64,000 bases of DNA from Oscillospiraceae bacterium (GTDB taxonomy: Bacteria > Bacillota > Clostridia > Lachnospirales > Lachnospiraceae): NCBI GenBank assembly GCA_021771715.1, contig JAETOO010000002.1, positions 248,001 to 312,000 of the forward strand. Reading direction: 5' to 3'. Both the position numbers and the translations under genes were made by a program. The notes beneath the pieces are model-generated. The model did no database searches. It saw nothing but the letters and a program-made list of their open reading frames with translations, and had not been told where the DNA came from. Below, in pieces: positions 8,897 through 16,350 of this stretch (its first letter is position 1; every line of letters begins with the position of its first letter).

Positions 8897-8928
8897 CATT
8901 TTTTTCTCTCTTGTTGTTTGTTGTCCTT

Positions 8929-8957
8929 ATTGTAATGCATGTTTCCGTATTTGTCAA
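8929..8957 (-). promoter_or_regulatory. Consensus sigma-A promoter of the mini-ORF RNA
   Basis: TTGACA (8952-8957), exactly 17 bp, TACAAT (8929-8934) on the minus strand. This is among the best matches to the vegetative consensus in the window, implying strong constitutive transcription of the mini-ORF RNA. Confidence 0.85.
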
Positions 8958-9127
8958 GTGTTTTCTTTTAACTTTTTTATAAAAATTAAATTGTCTGATT
9001 TCAATGTAATTTTCAAATATTTTATGAATTTATTTATTTCGGAGAAATTCTTACATTTCCAAATAAATCCGTTGGCGGGCCGGCGGAAAGACCTCTATTG
9101 GTTCGTCCCTTCCGGTCCGCTCCGCTA

Positions 9128-9805
9128 TCACACAATCTCGCATCCGATTTCCCTGAGCTTCTCCTCCACCCACGGACGGATATATGTGCCATCCTCCAGA
9201 ATATGTTTCATGATGTCGGCTTCCTTTTTCTCCACCGCCAGAGTCGCATCGGCAATCTCATCGGCAATCGCCGGATCGATGATGATCACGCCATCCTCGT
9301 CTCCCACAACAATATCGCCCGGATTTACGACCTTGCCGCCCACCACTACCGGGACATTGATCTCCCCGGGGCCGTTTTTGTACGGTCCGTTCGGCGTCGC
9401 GGAGCGCGCATAGACCGGAAAATCTTCCATAGCCGCAAGGCCGCCTCTGTCGCGGATCGCACCGTCACATACGATTCCCTTAATTCCCCGGGTCTTGCAG
9501 TATGTCGCCATGAGCTCCCCGAAAATTGCGCGGTCTGTAAATCCTCCGGCATCGATCACGATCACATCGCCCGGCTTCGCGAGATCCATAGCCGCATGGA
9601 ACATCAGATTATCTCCCTGCGGAACGCGCACCGTAAACGCGGTTCCCAGAAGCTGTCCCTTTCCTACCGGCTCAATCGCCGTATCCACCGCCGCAATGCG
9701 TCCCATATTGTCATCAATATTTGCCACCGGCATATCCTTGAAGCGCGCTACCAGCTCCCGGGCCGGGCGCTCAAAATCCTTATGAATCTTACATCCTACT
9801 GACAT
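9128..9805 (-). CDS. RraA-family aldolase / oxaloacetate decarboxylase-like
   Basis: A 225-residue protein of the RraA/HMG-aldolase family (4-hydroxy-4-methyl-2-oxoglutarate aldolase or oxaloacetate decarboxylase type). The metal and substrate site is recognisable: GDVIVIDAGG, then GIVCDGAIRDRGGL with the Arg-Asp pair, then GDIVVGDEDGVIII. Start chosen at 9805 (MSVGCKIHKDF), where GGGAGGAG lies upstream; longer starts overlap the preceding gene. It is last in an operon after a 2-hydroxyacid dehydrogenase (26 bp gap) and an anion permease. Likely role: retro-aldol or decarboxylation of a 2-keto acid produced by the dehydrogenase. True RraA RNase E inhibitors are proteobacterial, so the catabolic role fits better. 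Confidence 0.85.
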   Translation of the reverse strand: MSVGCKIHKDFERPARELVARFKDMPVANIDDNMGRIAAVDTAIEPVGKGQLLGTAFTVRVPQGDNLMFHAAMDLAKPGDVIVIDAGGFTDRAIFGELMATYCKTRGIKGIVCDGAIRDRGGLAAMEDFPVYARSATPNGPYKNGPGEINVPVVVGGKVVNPGDIVVGDEDGVIIIDPAIADEIADATLAVEKKEADIMKHILEDGTYIRPWVEEKLREIGCEIV

Positions 9806-9831
9806 CTGTGTCTCCTCCCTGCGTTCCGTTT

Positions 9832-10848
9832 TTATACAAACTGATATCCTGTTTCTTTTGAAAGCACACCGCGATCTGCCACATTTCTCCGGGGCACCGC
9901 TCCCTTCGTCACCGCATCCGGCACCAGCGTGCATACCATGCTGATCTGTGTTTTCTTGGCCCCGATCCCGTAAGAGCCGCTGTGCGGTCCAAGGATCACA
10001 TTGTCCAGCTGCAGCAGCGGATCATCCTTTTCAATCGGCTCCTTCTCCACGGTGTCAAGACCAGCATAGCGGATCTCCCCGTTCTGAAGCGCCCACGCCA
10101 GATCCTTCTGATTGATCACCGGCCCTCTGGACGTGTTGATCAGCATGGCCGTGTGTTTCATTTTGCGGAATGTATCCTTGTTGAACACGTGGGTCGTCTC
10201 CGGCGTCAGGTTCACATGGATGGAGATGATATCACTCTGCTCGATCATTTCCTCGAAGGTCACAAATTCCACATGGGGGTACTGCGCTTTCACGGTCTCC
10301 GGCACGTACGGATCACAGGAAATCACCTTTGTGCCGAATCCGCCGTGAAAAATATCGTGCAGATATCTTCCGGCCGCCCCGAATCCGTAAAGGCCCAAGG
10401 TCAGCTCTCTTACATCCGGCGGGAGCAGATACTGGCATTTAGGCCAGTTGCCCTTTCGAATCTCTCTGTCATAATAGTTTGTATTCCGAATCAGTCCCAT
10501 GATCATGGCACACGCCAGGTCCGCCAGCTCCTTTGCACAGAATCCCGGAAGATTCAGAACGATCACACCGTGCTCGGCCGCAGCGTCAAGGTCGATCGAA
10601 TTCACGCCCACGCCGAAGCGCTGTACAAATCTGAGCTCCGGAAGTGATTCGATTACCTTTCTTGTCACCGGAGGATTGCCTGTGCCGAGAATCACCGCGG
10701 CACCCTGACATCCGTCAATGATCTCATCCTCTGTGGTAAAATGGCACAGCTCTAATTCGATGCCTGCTTTTGCGTACGCTTCCTGCACCAGCGCAAGCTC
10801 TTCGGCAGTGACACTGCCATACTCTTTATCTACAACCACTGCTTTCAT
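9832..10848 (-). CDS. D-isomer-specific 2-hydroxyacid dehydrogenase
   Basis: A 338-residue NAD-dependent dehydrogenase. It has the split catalytic domain and an NAD-binding region with GLYGFGAAGRYL (Gly-rich turn, about 152-163), then the catalytic Arg (NTSRGPVI), Glu (TVEKEP) and His (GPHSGSY) of the family. There is no ACT or ASB domain, so it is unlikely to be the biosynthetic SerA. Between an anion permease (36 bp upstream) and an RraA-like aldolase, it probably oxidises an imported hydroxy acid to the keto acid cleaved by the aldolase. The start is well placed after the permease stop. Confidence 0.88.
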   Translation of the reverse strand: MKAVVVDKEYGSVTAEELALVQEAYAKAGIELELCHFTTEDEIIDGCQGAAVILGTGNPPVTRKVIESLPELRFVQRFGVGVNSIDLDAAAEHGVIVLNLPGFCAKELADLACAMIMGLIRNTNYYDREIRKGNWPKCQYLLPPDVRELTLGLYGFGAAGRYLHDIFHGGFGTKVISCDPYVPETVKAQYPHVEFVTFEEMIEQSDIISIHVNLTPETTHVFNKDTFRKMKHTAMLINTSRGPVINQKDLAWALQNGEIRYAGLDTVEKEPIEKDDPLLQLDNVILGPHSGSYGIGAKKTQISMVCTLVPDAVTKGAVPRRNVADRGVLSKETGYQFV

Positions 10849-10883
10849 GATTCAATTCCTTTCTATCATGTAATCTATTTTCT

Positions 10884-12155
10884 CTACAGCGCCCAGAAAA
10901 TCGGAATGAGGAACAGAGATCCAACCAGGACCACAAGGCTAAGTCCAATGCCCGGCACGAAGAAATCCCGGAAGCCCAGGTTTCCCGGCTTGATGATCAG
11001 CGTATTGGTGCCGGATCCCACCGGAGTGAGGAACGGCGCCGAAGCGGCTACACAGATCGCCACGCCGATTGCCACCGGATTGATGCCCAGGGATACTGCT
11101 ACCGGGACAAAAAGCGGAGTAACCAGTACCACCGTGGAAGTGTTCATCATCAGGTTCGTCAGAATCATCGTCACCAGCAGAACGAAAAACAGGAATACCA
11201 TTTTATTTGGATGCTCGCCCAGAATCCTGACCACCGCATTTGCAATCATGTCTCCGGCGCCGCTGCTCGCCATCGCCTTGGAAACCGCACTCATACCGCC
11301 TACAATAAACAGTGTGGGCCAGTCGATGGCCCGCATCGCCTCTTTTTCGCTGATGCAGCCTGAGCCGATCAGCAAAACACAGCCGATCGCCGCGACAAAG
11401 TACATGGGCCACTCGCTGTTTGCCACAGCCATCGCAATCAAAAGCGCTACCAGGATGACAAGGCAGATCCCTCCTTTTACGGGATCAAACTTCCCTCCAT
11501 TTTCTCTTTTCGTATACTCTGCCAGATATTCCGGATCCGAAGAATCCCCCGGTGTGAGCAGTTTTTTGCCGATGGTGAGAAAATAGATCAGAAACAACAC
11601 GCATAACGGCAGCCCGACCTTTCCCAGTTCAAAAAAGGAAAGAAATTTAATATCCATGTCTTCAATCAAACCGGCGACGCTCACATTGCTGGCTGCGCCC
11701 ACAAGCGTCAGATTACATCCGATCGATGCCGCAAACGACATCGGAATCAACTGTCTGGACACAGAAACCTTTGCCTGCATGCTCATCGCAATGACGATCG
11801 GAAGCATCATGGCGACCACTCCGACGCCGGAACAGATCGAAGATAAAATCAGGCCGACAAGAATCGATGCGATCATAATTCCATTTTCAGATGTACCTGT
11901 GACCTTCACGATCCCTTTTGCCATAATATCCGCAAGGCCTGTGTGGAACAGCGCCTGACCGACGATCATCATCGCTCCGAGAAGCACGATCGTAGAGCCG
12001 GAAAACGCGGAAAAGACATCTCCTTTTCCGATAATTCCAAGACATCCCAGCAAAATCGCGCCCGCCATCGAAACAAGTCCCAGCGGTACGATACTCGTCA
12101 CAAACAATACTACCATCACCGCCAGAATGATTAGTGTTATAATTGCCTGATTCAT
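10884..12155 (-). CDS. SLC13/DASS-type anion permease
   Basis: A 423-residue membrane protein with 11-12 helices and two inverted-repeat signatures: SNVS after CNLTLVGAA in the first half, and PVGSGTNTLI near the C-terminus, the paired Ser-Asn-Thr type sodium and substrate sites of the DASS/CitM superfamily. Start at 12155 (MNQAIITL) has GGGAGG upstream. First gene of the hydroxy-acid operon, with a TTGGAC-18-TACAAT promoter about 160 bp upstream and a divergent LysR gene. It probably imports a di- or tricarboxylate or hydroxy acid with sodium; the exact substrate is unknown. Confidence 0.87.
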   Translation of the reverse strand: MNQAIITLIILAVMVVLFVTSIVPLGLVSMAGAILLGCLGIIGKGDVFSAFSGSTIVLLGAMMIVGQALFHTGLADIMAKGIVKVTGTSENGIMIASILVGLILSSICSGVGVVAMMLPIVIAMSMQAKVSVSRQLIPMSFAASIGCNLTLVGAASNVSVAGLIEDMDIKFLSFFELGKVGLPLCVLFLIYFLTIGKKLLTPGDSSDPEYLAEYTKRENGGKFDPVKGGICLVILVALLIAMAVANSEWPMYFVAAIGCVLLIGSGCISEKEAMRAIDWPTLFIVGGMSAVSKAMASSGAGDMIANAVVRILGEHPNKMVFLFFVLLVTMILTNLMMNTSTVVLVTPLFVPVAVSLGINPVAIGVAICVAASAPFLTPVGSGTNTLIIKPGNLGFRDFFVPGIGLSLVVLVGSLFLIPIFWAL

Positions 12156-12316
12156 TTCAACCTCCCATTCTTTTCCGTACACCGCAAGATTATAACCTTA
12201 TCGTTTTCTCTTGCTTTCTCTCCTGTCGTTTGCCAAAATCCCCATGTTTTGCTTGATTTACAGGTATCCGCTACTTCCTCAAGTATTTTTTGTGCACATT
12301 TTTTACTTGTGTCTAC

Positions 12317-12361
12317 ATTGTATCTTCATCTATTGAAAAAGTCCAATTCCAATGCTATTAT
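12317..12361. promoter_or_regulatory. Overlapping divergent promoters with LysR-type dyad
   Basis: Minus strand: TTGGAC (12341-12346), 18 bp, TACAAT (12317-12322) for the permease operon. Plus strand: TTGAAA (12333-12338), 17 bp, TATTAT (12356-12361) for the LysR gene. The -35 elements interleave and lie inside ATTG-N8-CAAT (12332-12347), a LysR-type dyad. One regulator could thus control itself and the operon. Confidence 0.6.
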
Positions 12362-12401
12362 TCAAATTATAAGTTTTTTGTTATAGAGAAGGAGAATCCC
12401 T

Positions 12402-13346
12402 ATGATCCCTGGAAATTATGAGTATTTCATTGCGATCGTTCAGTGCGGCAGCCTGACGAAAGCAGCCGAAAAACTATTTGTATCCCAGCCGTCACTCAGT
12501 CAGTATTTAAAACGATTAGAACACAATCTCGGAGTTGAGCTGTTTGACCACGGTTCGTCCCCGCTGCGCCTCACGTTTACAGGCGAGCGCTATTACCGTC
12601 ATGTGCTGCAGCTTCAAAGAATGGAGAAAGAGCTGCTAAAAGAATTCCAGGACATTAAGAGCGAGGTCAGCGGACGGCTCCGCCTGGGCATTGCCCTGTG
12701 GCGCGGGGCATGTCTCCTGCCCGATGTGTTCCCATACTTTCACCAAAAATATCCTGACATCGAGCTGGAACTGTTTGAAGGGCGCTCCAACCAGCTGGAG
12801 GCCGCCCTCCTGAACGACAACATTGACCTGGCAGTCATGAATCTGCCCCACAATCTAAATTACGGAAAGCTGACCTGCGAGAGCATCCTCGAGGAACCGA
12901 TCCTCCTGGCAGCCCCCACAAACCATCCTGCCATCCAGGAATTATTGCGCCACTGTGCGTACCAGGGCGCCTACCCGGTCGCACCTTTGGAGATTCTGAA
13001 CAAGCTGCCTCTGATCCTCACAAAGCCAGGGCAGAATCTGACCCATGAGATTCAGTATTTTCTCGGGCGGAATCACCTAGAGCCGCACATACTGATGGAC
13101 ACCGGCAACCTCACCACTGCGATCAATCTGACCGCCAGAAACATTGCCTGTACGTTTGTCCCCGCAGAAGGAGCTAAAATATGCAGCCATCCCGGAATGG
13201 TCACCTATTTTATCATGGATGATCCGTCCCTGCACTGGCCCCTGGCCGCCGTCTACAAAAAGGACAGCTACCTTCCCAGGATGATGCAGCTTTTTATTTC
13301 CGCCCTTCATGAAGTGTTGGGGAAACAAAAGGAAGAGTTTGAGTAA
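12402..13346 (+). CDS. LysR-family transcriptional regulator
   Basis: A 314-residue regulator. Residues 1-60 form the winged helix-turn-helix (SLTKAAEKLFVSQPSLSQYLKRLE), followed by the periplasmic-binding-like effector domain from about residue 90. SD AAGGAG lies seven bases before the ATG. It is divergent from the permease/dehydrogenase/aldolase operon across 246 bp that holds both promoters, so it most likely activates that operon in response to its hydroxy-acid substrate (inference from layout). It ends at a terminator shared with the convergent methyltransferase gene. Confidence 0.9.
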   Translation: MIPGNYEYFIAIVQCGSLTKAAEKLFVSQPSLSQYLKRLEHNLGVELFDHGSSPLRLTFTGERYYRHVLQLQRMEKELLKEFQDIKSEVSGRLRLGIALWRGACLLPDVFPYFHQKYPDIELELFEGRSNQLEAALLNDNIDLAVMNLPHNLNYGKLTCESILEEPILLAAPTNHPAIQELLRHCAYQGAYPVAPLEILNKLPLILTKPGQNLTHEIQYFLGRNHLEPHILMDTGNLTTAINLTARNIACTFVPAEGAKICSHPGMVTYFIMDDPSLHWPLAAVYKKDSYLPRMMQLFISALHEVLGKQKEEFE

Positions 13347-13388
13347 CAGAAAAAGCACCGGCCCACATTCTGACCCGTGCTTTCTGTT
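13345..13388. terminator. Bidirectional terminator between convergent genes
   Basis: Arms AACAGAAAAAGCAC and GTGCTTTCTGTT with A-rich and T-rich flanks, working in both directions. It overlaps the last bases of both the LysR gene and the convergent RsmF-like gene. Confidence 0.7.
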
Positions 13389-15210
13389 ATGCCATCCGCC
13401 ACCCCGGATGATATTTGTTCTTCAAAGTCCCGTTCACGAGCTTGCCCCAGCCGAGCGGGTAGCCGGACACGCAGACCAGCTGCCAGCCGGACGGGCGGGC
13501 GGGGGTGAGGTCGTCCACCTCGACGGTCTCGCCGCACAGGTATCTGCGGACGCGCGGATCGTCCTGGGCAAAATCGAGGACGGACGCATACTCCTCAGCG
13601 CGCAGCGCCATCGCGAGCGACTGCGAGGGCTCAAAGCGGCCCTTTCTCAGCTCGCCGAAGTACAGGCCGTTGCGCAGAAACGGGATGCCGGAGCCTGCCG
13701 GGACGCGGTTCTGCGTGTAGTAGACCTGGCCGCCGCGGATCTCCATGTCGGATAACGCATAGTCCCCGGAAATGTCACGGAGAAATTCGGTGAGGGCCGC
13801 CGTCTCCTCCTGCATCGAGCGGCCGCGGCCGACAGAGGCGGCAGCCCGGCCTCCCATCGACGGAATCCGATCCTTTCCTTTGCGAGAATGAACTTTCTCC
13901 TTTCGGAATGAGCCTTCCTCATTCCCGATGAAATTCCTCCCTCTTTTGACCGGATTCATCTCATTCCAGATCTGAGTTTCTTTCTCTCTATTCTTTTCTC
14001 CCTGAGTATTTTCCCGCTGTCCACACATGATCCGGTCATCGCTCGAGTTATCCACAGCCTTTGGCTCTGAGTGTGCAGAATCTGTGCTCTGTGCAACTGG
14101 ATCAAAGTCTGCTCCCGTTCCCTGCCCGGATCTCTCTGAATGCGTTCCTGAACTCCGATCAGACATCCCGAAGCGCACTCCATCCCCCTGCCCCGGCGCA
14201 CTCTGTCCCGTTTCTCCTTGTCCCGGCTCCCTCTGCCCCGGCTCTGTCTGCCTCGGCCCTACCTGCTCTGGCTCTCCCTGCTCCAGCTCTGCCTGCGGGC
14301 GCTTCCGCAGCAGTGCGAGGAAATGTCCCTCTCCGCCCATCCGGTGGGGGAAGATGCGGACGCAGCGGCGCAGCACCTCATTGCCGTCCGCCAGCTCCGG
14401 CATGCCGTGCGCAAATCCCTCGTACCACGGGATCTCCAGAAGCTCCAGCTCCGGGTAATCCTGCAGCAGCGAGGCGATGATCTGCTCGTCCTCCTCCGCC
14501 GAGAAGGTGCAAGTCGAGTACAGCAGCAATCCGCCCGGGCGCAGCATCGACACGGCCCGGCGCGTGATCTCGCGCTGTGTCTTCGCGCACTCCTCCACTT
14601 TTTTCAGGCTCCACACCCGCGCGTTCGCCAGATCCTTCCGGAACATCCCCTCCCCGGAGCACGGCGCGTCGACCAGGATCCGGTCAAAGGTCTCGCCGAA
14701 CCACTCCGCCAGCTTCGCGGGCTGCGCGTTGGTCACGTAGGAATTGCGGATGCCGAAGATCTCCAGATTTTTCAGCAGTGCCTTTGCCCGCGACGCGCTG
14801 ATATCGTTCGCCACGAGCAATCCCTGCCCCGCGAGCTTCGCCCCCAGCGCCGTCGCCTTGCCGCCCGGCGCCGCGCACAGATCCAGCACGCACATTCCCG
14901 GCTCCACCGGAAGCACGCTGGCCGGCGTCATCGCGCTCGGCTCCTGCAGATAGTACAGCCCTGCGTAGTAAAACGGATGGCGCGCCGGGTCGTCCTCCCT
15001 CTCATAATAAAACCCATTCGGAATCCACGGGATCGGGCGAAGATGAAACGGCGCAAGCCTGCAGAACTCCTCCACGCTGATTTTCATCGTATTCACCCGC
15101 AGCCCGTACTGCCGCGGCTCCTCATACGAGCTCAGAAATTCCTGATACTCCGCCCCCAGCATCTGCTCCATCCGCTCCCGGAACTCTGCCGGAAGATGTT
15201 CTAAATTCAT
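13387..15210 (-). CDS. RsmF/NOP2-type rRNA cytosine-C5 methyltransferase with repeat-rich insertion
   Basis: A 607-residue SAM-dependent RNA m5C methyltransferase. The N-terminal part (1-300) holds the Rossmann domain: DLCAAPGGK (110-118, SAM binding), DAPCSGEGMF (Cys184, release cysteine) and STCTFS (Cys234, catalytic). The C-terminal 140 residues match the PUA-like RNA-binding module of the Gram-positive RsmF group. Between them residues about 305-465 form a hydrophilic low-complexity insertion (Glu/Gln/Gly/Pro then Ser/Lys/Arg), making the protein ~150 residues longer than its usual ~450. The insertion falls at the inter-domain joint and keeps frame, so the enzyme is probably functional. 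No SD oddities. Confidence 0.9.
   Translation of the reverse strand: MNLEHLPAEFRERMEQMLGAEYQEFLSSYEEPRQYGLRVNTMKISVEEFCRLAPFHLRPIPWIPNGFYYEREDDPARHPFYYAGLYYLQEPSAMTPASVLPVEPGMCVLDLCAAPGGKATALGAKLAGQGLLVANDISASRAKALLKNLEIFGIRNSYVTNAQPAKLAEWFGETFDRILVDAPCSGEGMFRKDLANARVWSLKKVEECAKTQREITRRAVSMLRPGGLLLYSTCTFSAEEDEQIIASLLQDYPELELLEIPWYEGFAHGMPELADGNEVLRRCVRIFPHRMGGEGHFLALLRKRPQAELEQGEPEQVGPRQTEPGQREPGQGETGQSAPGQGDGVRFGMSDRSSGTHSERSGQGTGADFDPVAQSTDSAHSEPKAVDNSSDDRIMCGQRENTQGEKNREKETQIWNEMNPVKRGRNFIGNEEGSFRKEKVHSRKGKDRIPSMGGRAAASVGRGRSMQEETAALTEFLRDISGDYALSDMEIRGGQVYYTQNRVPAGSGIPFLRNGLYFGELRKGRFEPSQSLAMALRAEEYASVLDFAQDDPRVRRYLCGETVEVDDLTPARPSGWQLVCVSGYPLGWGKLVNGTLKNKYHPGWRMA
13816..14298 (-). repeat. 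In-frame low-complexity insertion in the RsmF-like gene
   Basis: Encodes residues ~305-465. The first third (14182-14292) is a degenerate array of EPGQ/EPEQ-type units, minus-strand codons GAG/CAG/CCG/GGG, probably born by slippage of a 9-18 bp unit. The remainder is diverged Ser/Lys-rich sequence. Confidence 0.7.
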
Positions 15211-15248
15211 ACATTCCTCCTGATGTGTCTCTGCATCCTGCTATCCTG

Positions 15249-15330
15249 CATCCCACGTCCCGTCAACGCGACGCGCGGCTCTGATCCTCCATCCCACGCC
15301 CCGCTGATGCGACGCGTGATTCTGATCCTG
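15249..15330. repeat. 41-bp tandem duplication in the pxpA/rsmF gap
   Basis: Two adjacent 41-bp copies (15249-15289, 15290-15330) beginning CATCCCACG and ending CTGATCCT, with about 75-80% identity by eye. They lie in the 203-bp gap between the methyltransferase start and the pxpA stop, which holds no other recognisable feature. Confidence 0.7.
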
Positions 15331-15413
15331 AACCTCAATACTATATCACACTCTGCTTCAAACGTGAGAAAATCCTCTTTGAAACATTCATTCTCCGCGA
15401 AGTCTTATGCGGA

Positions 15414-16175
15414 TCACACCCGACATGGCGCAGCGACCGCAATCCCCTCTGCCTCAAGCGCACTCCTGATCTTCCGTACAAACGCAAGCGCCTTAGCTCC
15501 ATCTCCGTGCACGCAGACGGAATCCGCCTGAACGCTTACCTCCTCGCCTGTGATCGCTGTGACCGTTCCCTCGCGGGCCATGCGCACCACGCGCCGGATC
15601 GCCTCGTCCTCGTCCGTGATCATCGCGCCCTCCCGGCTGCGCGGCACGAGCGTGCCGTCTGCCTGGTAGGCGCGGTCCGCGAACACCTCGCTGATGTACG
15701 GCAGGCCGCAGTCCTGCGCCGCCTTCACCATGCAGCTGCCGCTCATCGCCATGATCGCAAGCTGCGGGTTCGCCGCCCAGATCCCCTCGCAGATCGCCAG
15801 CGCCAGCTCGTACGACTTCGCGGCCTGATTGTACAGCGCGCCGTGCGGCTTCACATGGGTGAGCGGAATCCCCACACTGTCGCAGAAAGCCCGCAGCGCG
15901 CCCACCTGATACAGGATCTCGCATTTTACCGTCTCCGGTGCCACCTGCAGCTGCCTCCGCCCGAAGCCCTGCAGATCCCGATATCCCGGATGCGCCCCCG
16001 CGCACACCCCGTACTCCCTGCACAGCCGCACCGTCCGCGCCATCACCTCCGGATCTCCCGCATGAAATCCGCACGCGATATTCGCCGAGGTGATGTGCGG
16101 AATCACTTCCTCATCCATCCCTATCTTATACGCCCCAAAGCTCTCGCCAAGGTCACAGTTCAAGTCTATTCTCAT
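15414..16175 (-). CDS. pxpA: 5-oxoprolinase subunit A (LamB/YcsF family)
   Basis: A 253-residue protein starting MRIDLNCDLGESFG, the hallmark of the LamB/YcsF family, with HPGYRDLQGFGRR and HVKPHGALYN further in. Start at 16175 has GAGGAGG upstream. PxpA works with PxpB and PxpC to hydrolyse 5-oxoproline (pyroglutamate) to glutamate using ATP. The other two subunits lie 12 kb away (28928-29713 and 27513-28745), beside a pyroglutamyl peptidase and a peptide importer, so the complex is encoded in two places. Here it stands alone between a reductase gene and the rRNA methyltransferase gene. Confidence 0.92.
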   Translation of the reverse strand: MRIDLNCDLGESFGAYKIGMDEEVIPHITSANIACGFHAGDPEVMARTVRLCREYGVCAGAHPGYRDLQGFGRRQLQVAPETVKCEILYQVGALRAFCDSVGIPLTHVKPHGALYNQAAKSYELALAICEGIWAANPQLAIMAMSGSCMVKAAQDCGLPYISEVFADRAYQADGTLVPRSREGAMITDEDEAIRRVVRMAREGTVTAITGEEVSVQADSVCVHGDGAKALAFVRKIRSALEAEGIAVAAPCRV

Positions 16176-16296
16176 TTGCGCTTCCTCCTCATTCACAAGG
16201 TCCACCTGAAATTATATCTCACTCCCTTCCAAAACGCACCTGTTTTCTCTCCTTTTAATAAAAAATCTCTTAAAAACATTCCCACAAAAATTTTAC

Positions 16297-16344
16297 GGCA
16301 AAAACGCTGCGCTCCCGGCCTCTCCCGCCAAGTGCGCAGCGTTT
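16297..16344 (-). terminator. Rho-independent terminator of the flavocytochrome-like gene
   Basis: Eleven-base perfect stem (AAACGCTGCGC with GCGCAGCGTTT) and a T-run on the minus strand, immediately after the reductase stop codon. Confidence 0.85.
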
Positions 16345-16350
16345 CCATTT

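Larger units (their letters stand above)
8485..8922 (-). ncRNA. Leader/regulatory RNA carrying the mini-ORF array
   Basis: The predicted transcript runs from about 8922, seven bases after a perfect promoter, to the terminator at 8486, about 440 nt. It contains six start-stop mini-ORFs and an eight-codon peptide and no longer frame. It could be a free RNA that binds many ribosomes, or an attenuator leader of the ABC operon. The stretch 8960-9127 between its promoter and the next gene is AT-rich and holds nothing else recognisable. Confidence 0.75.
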
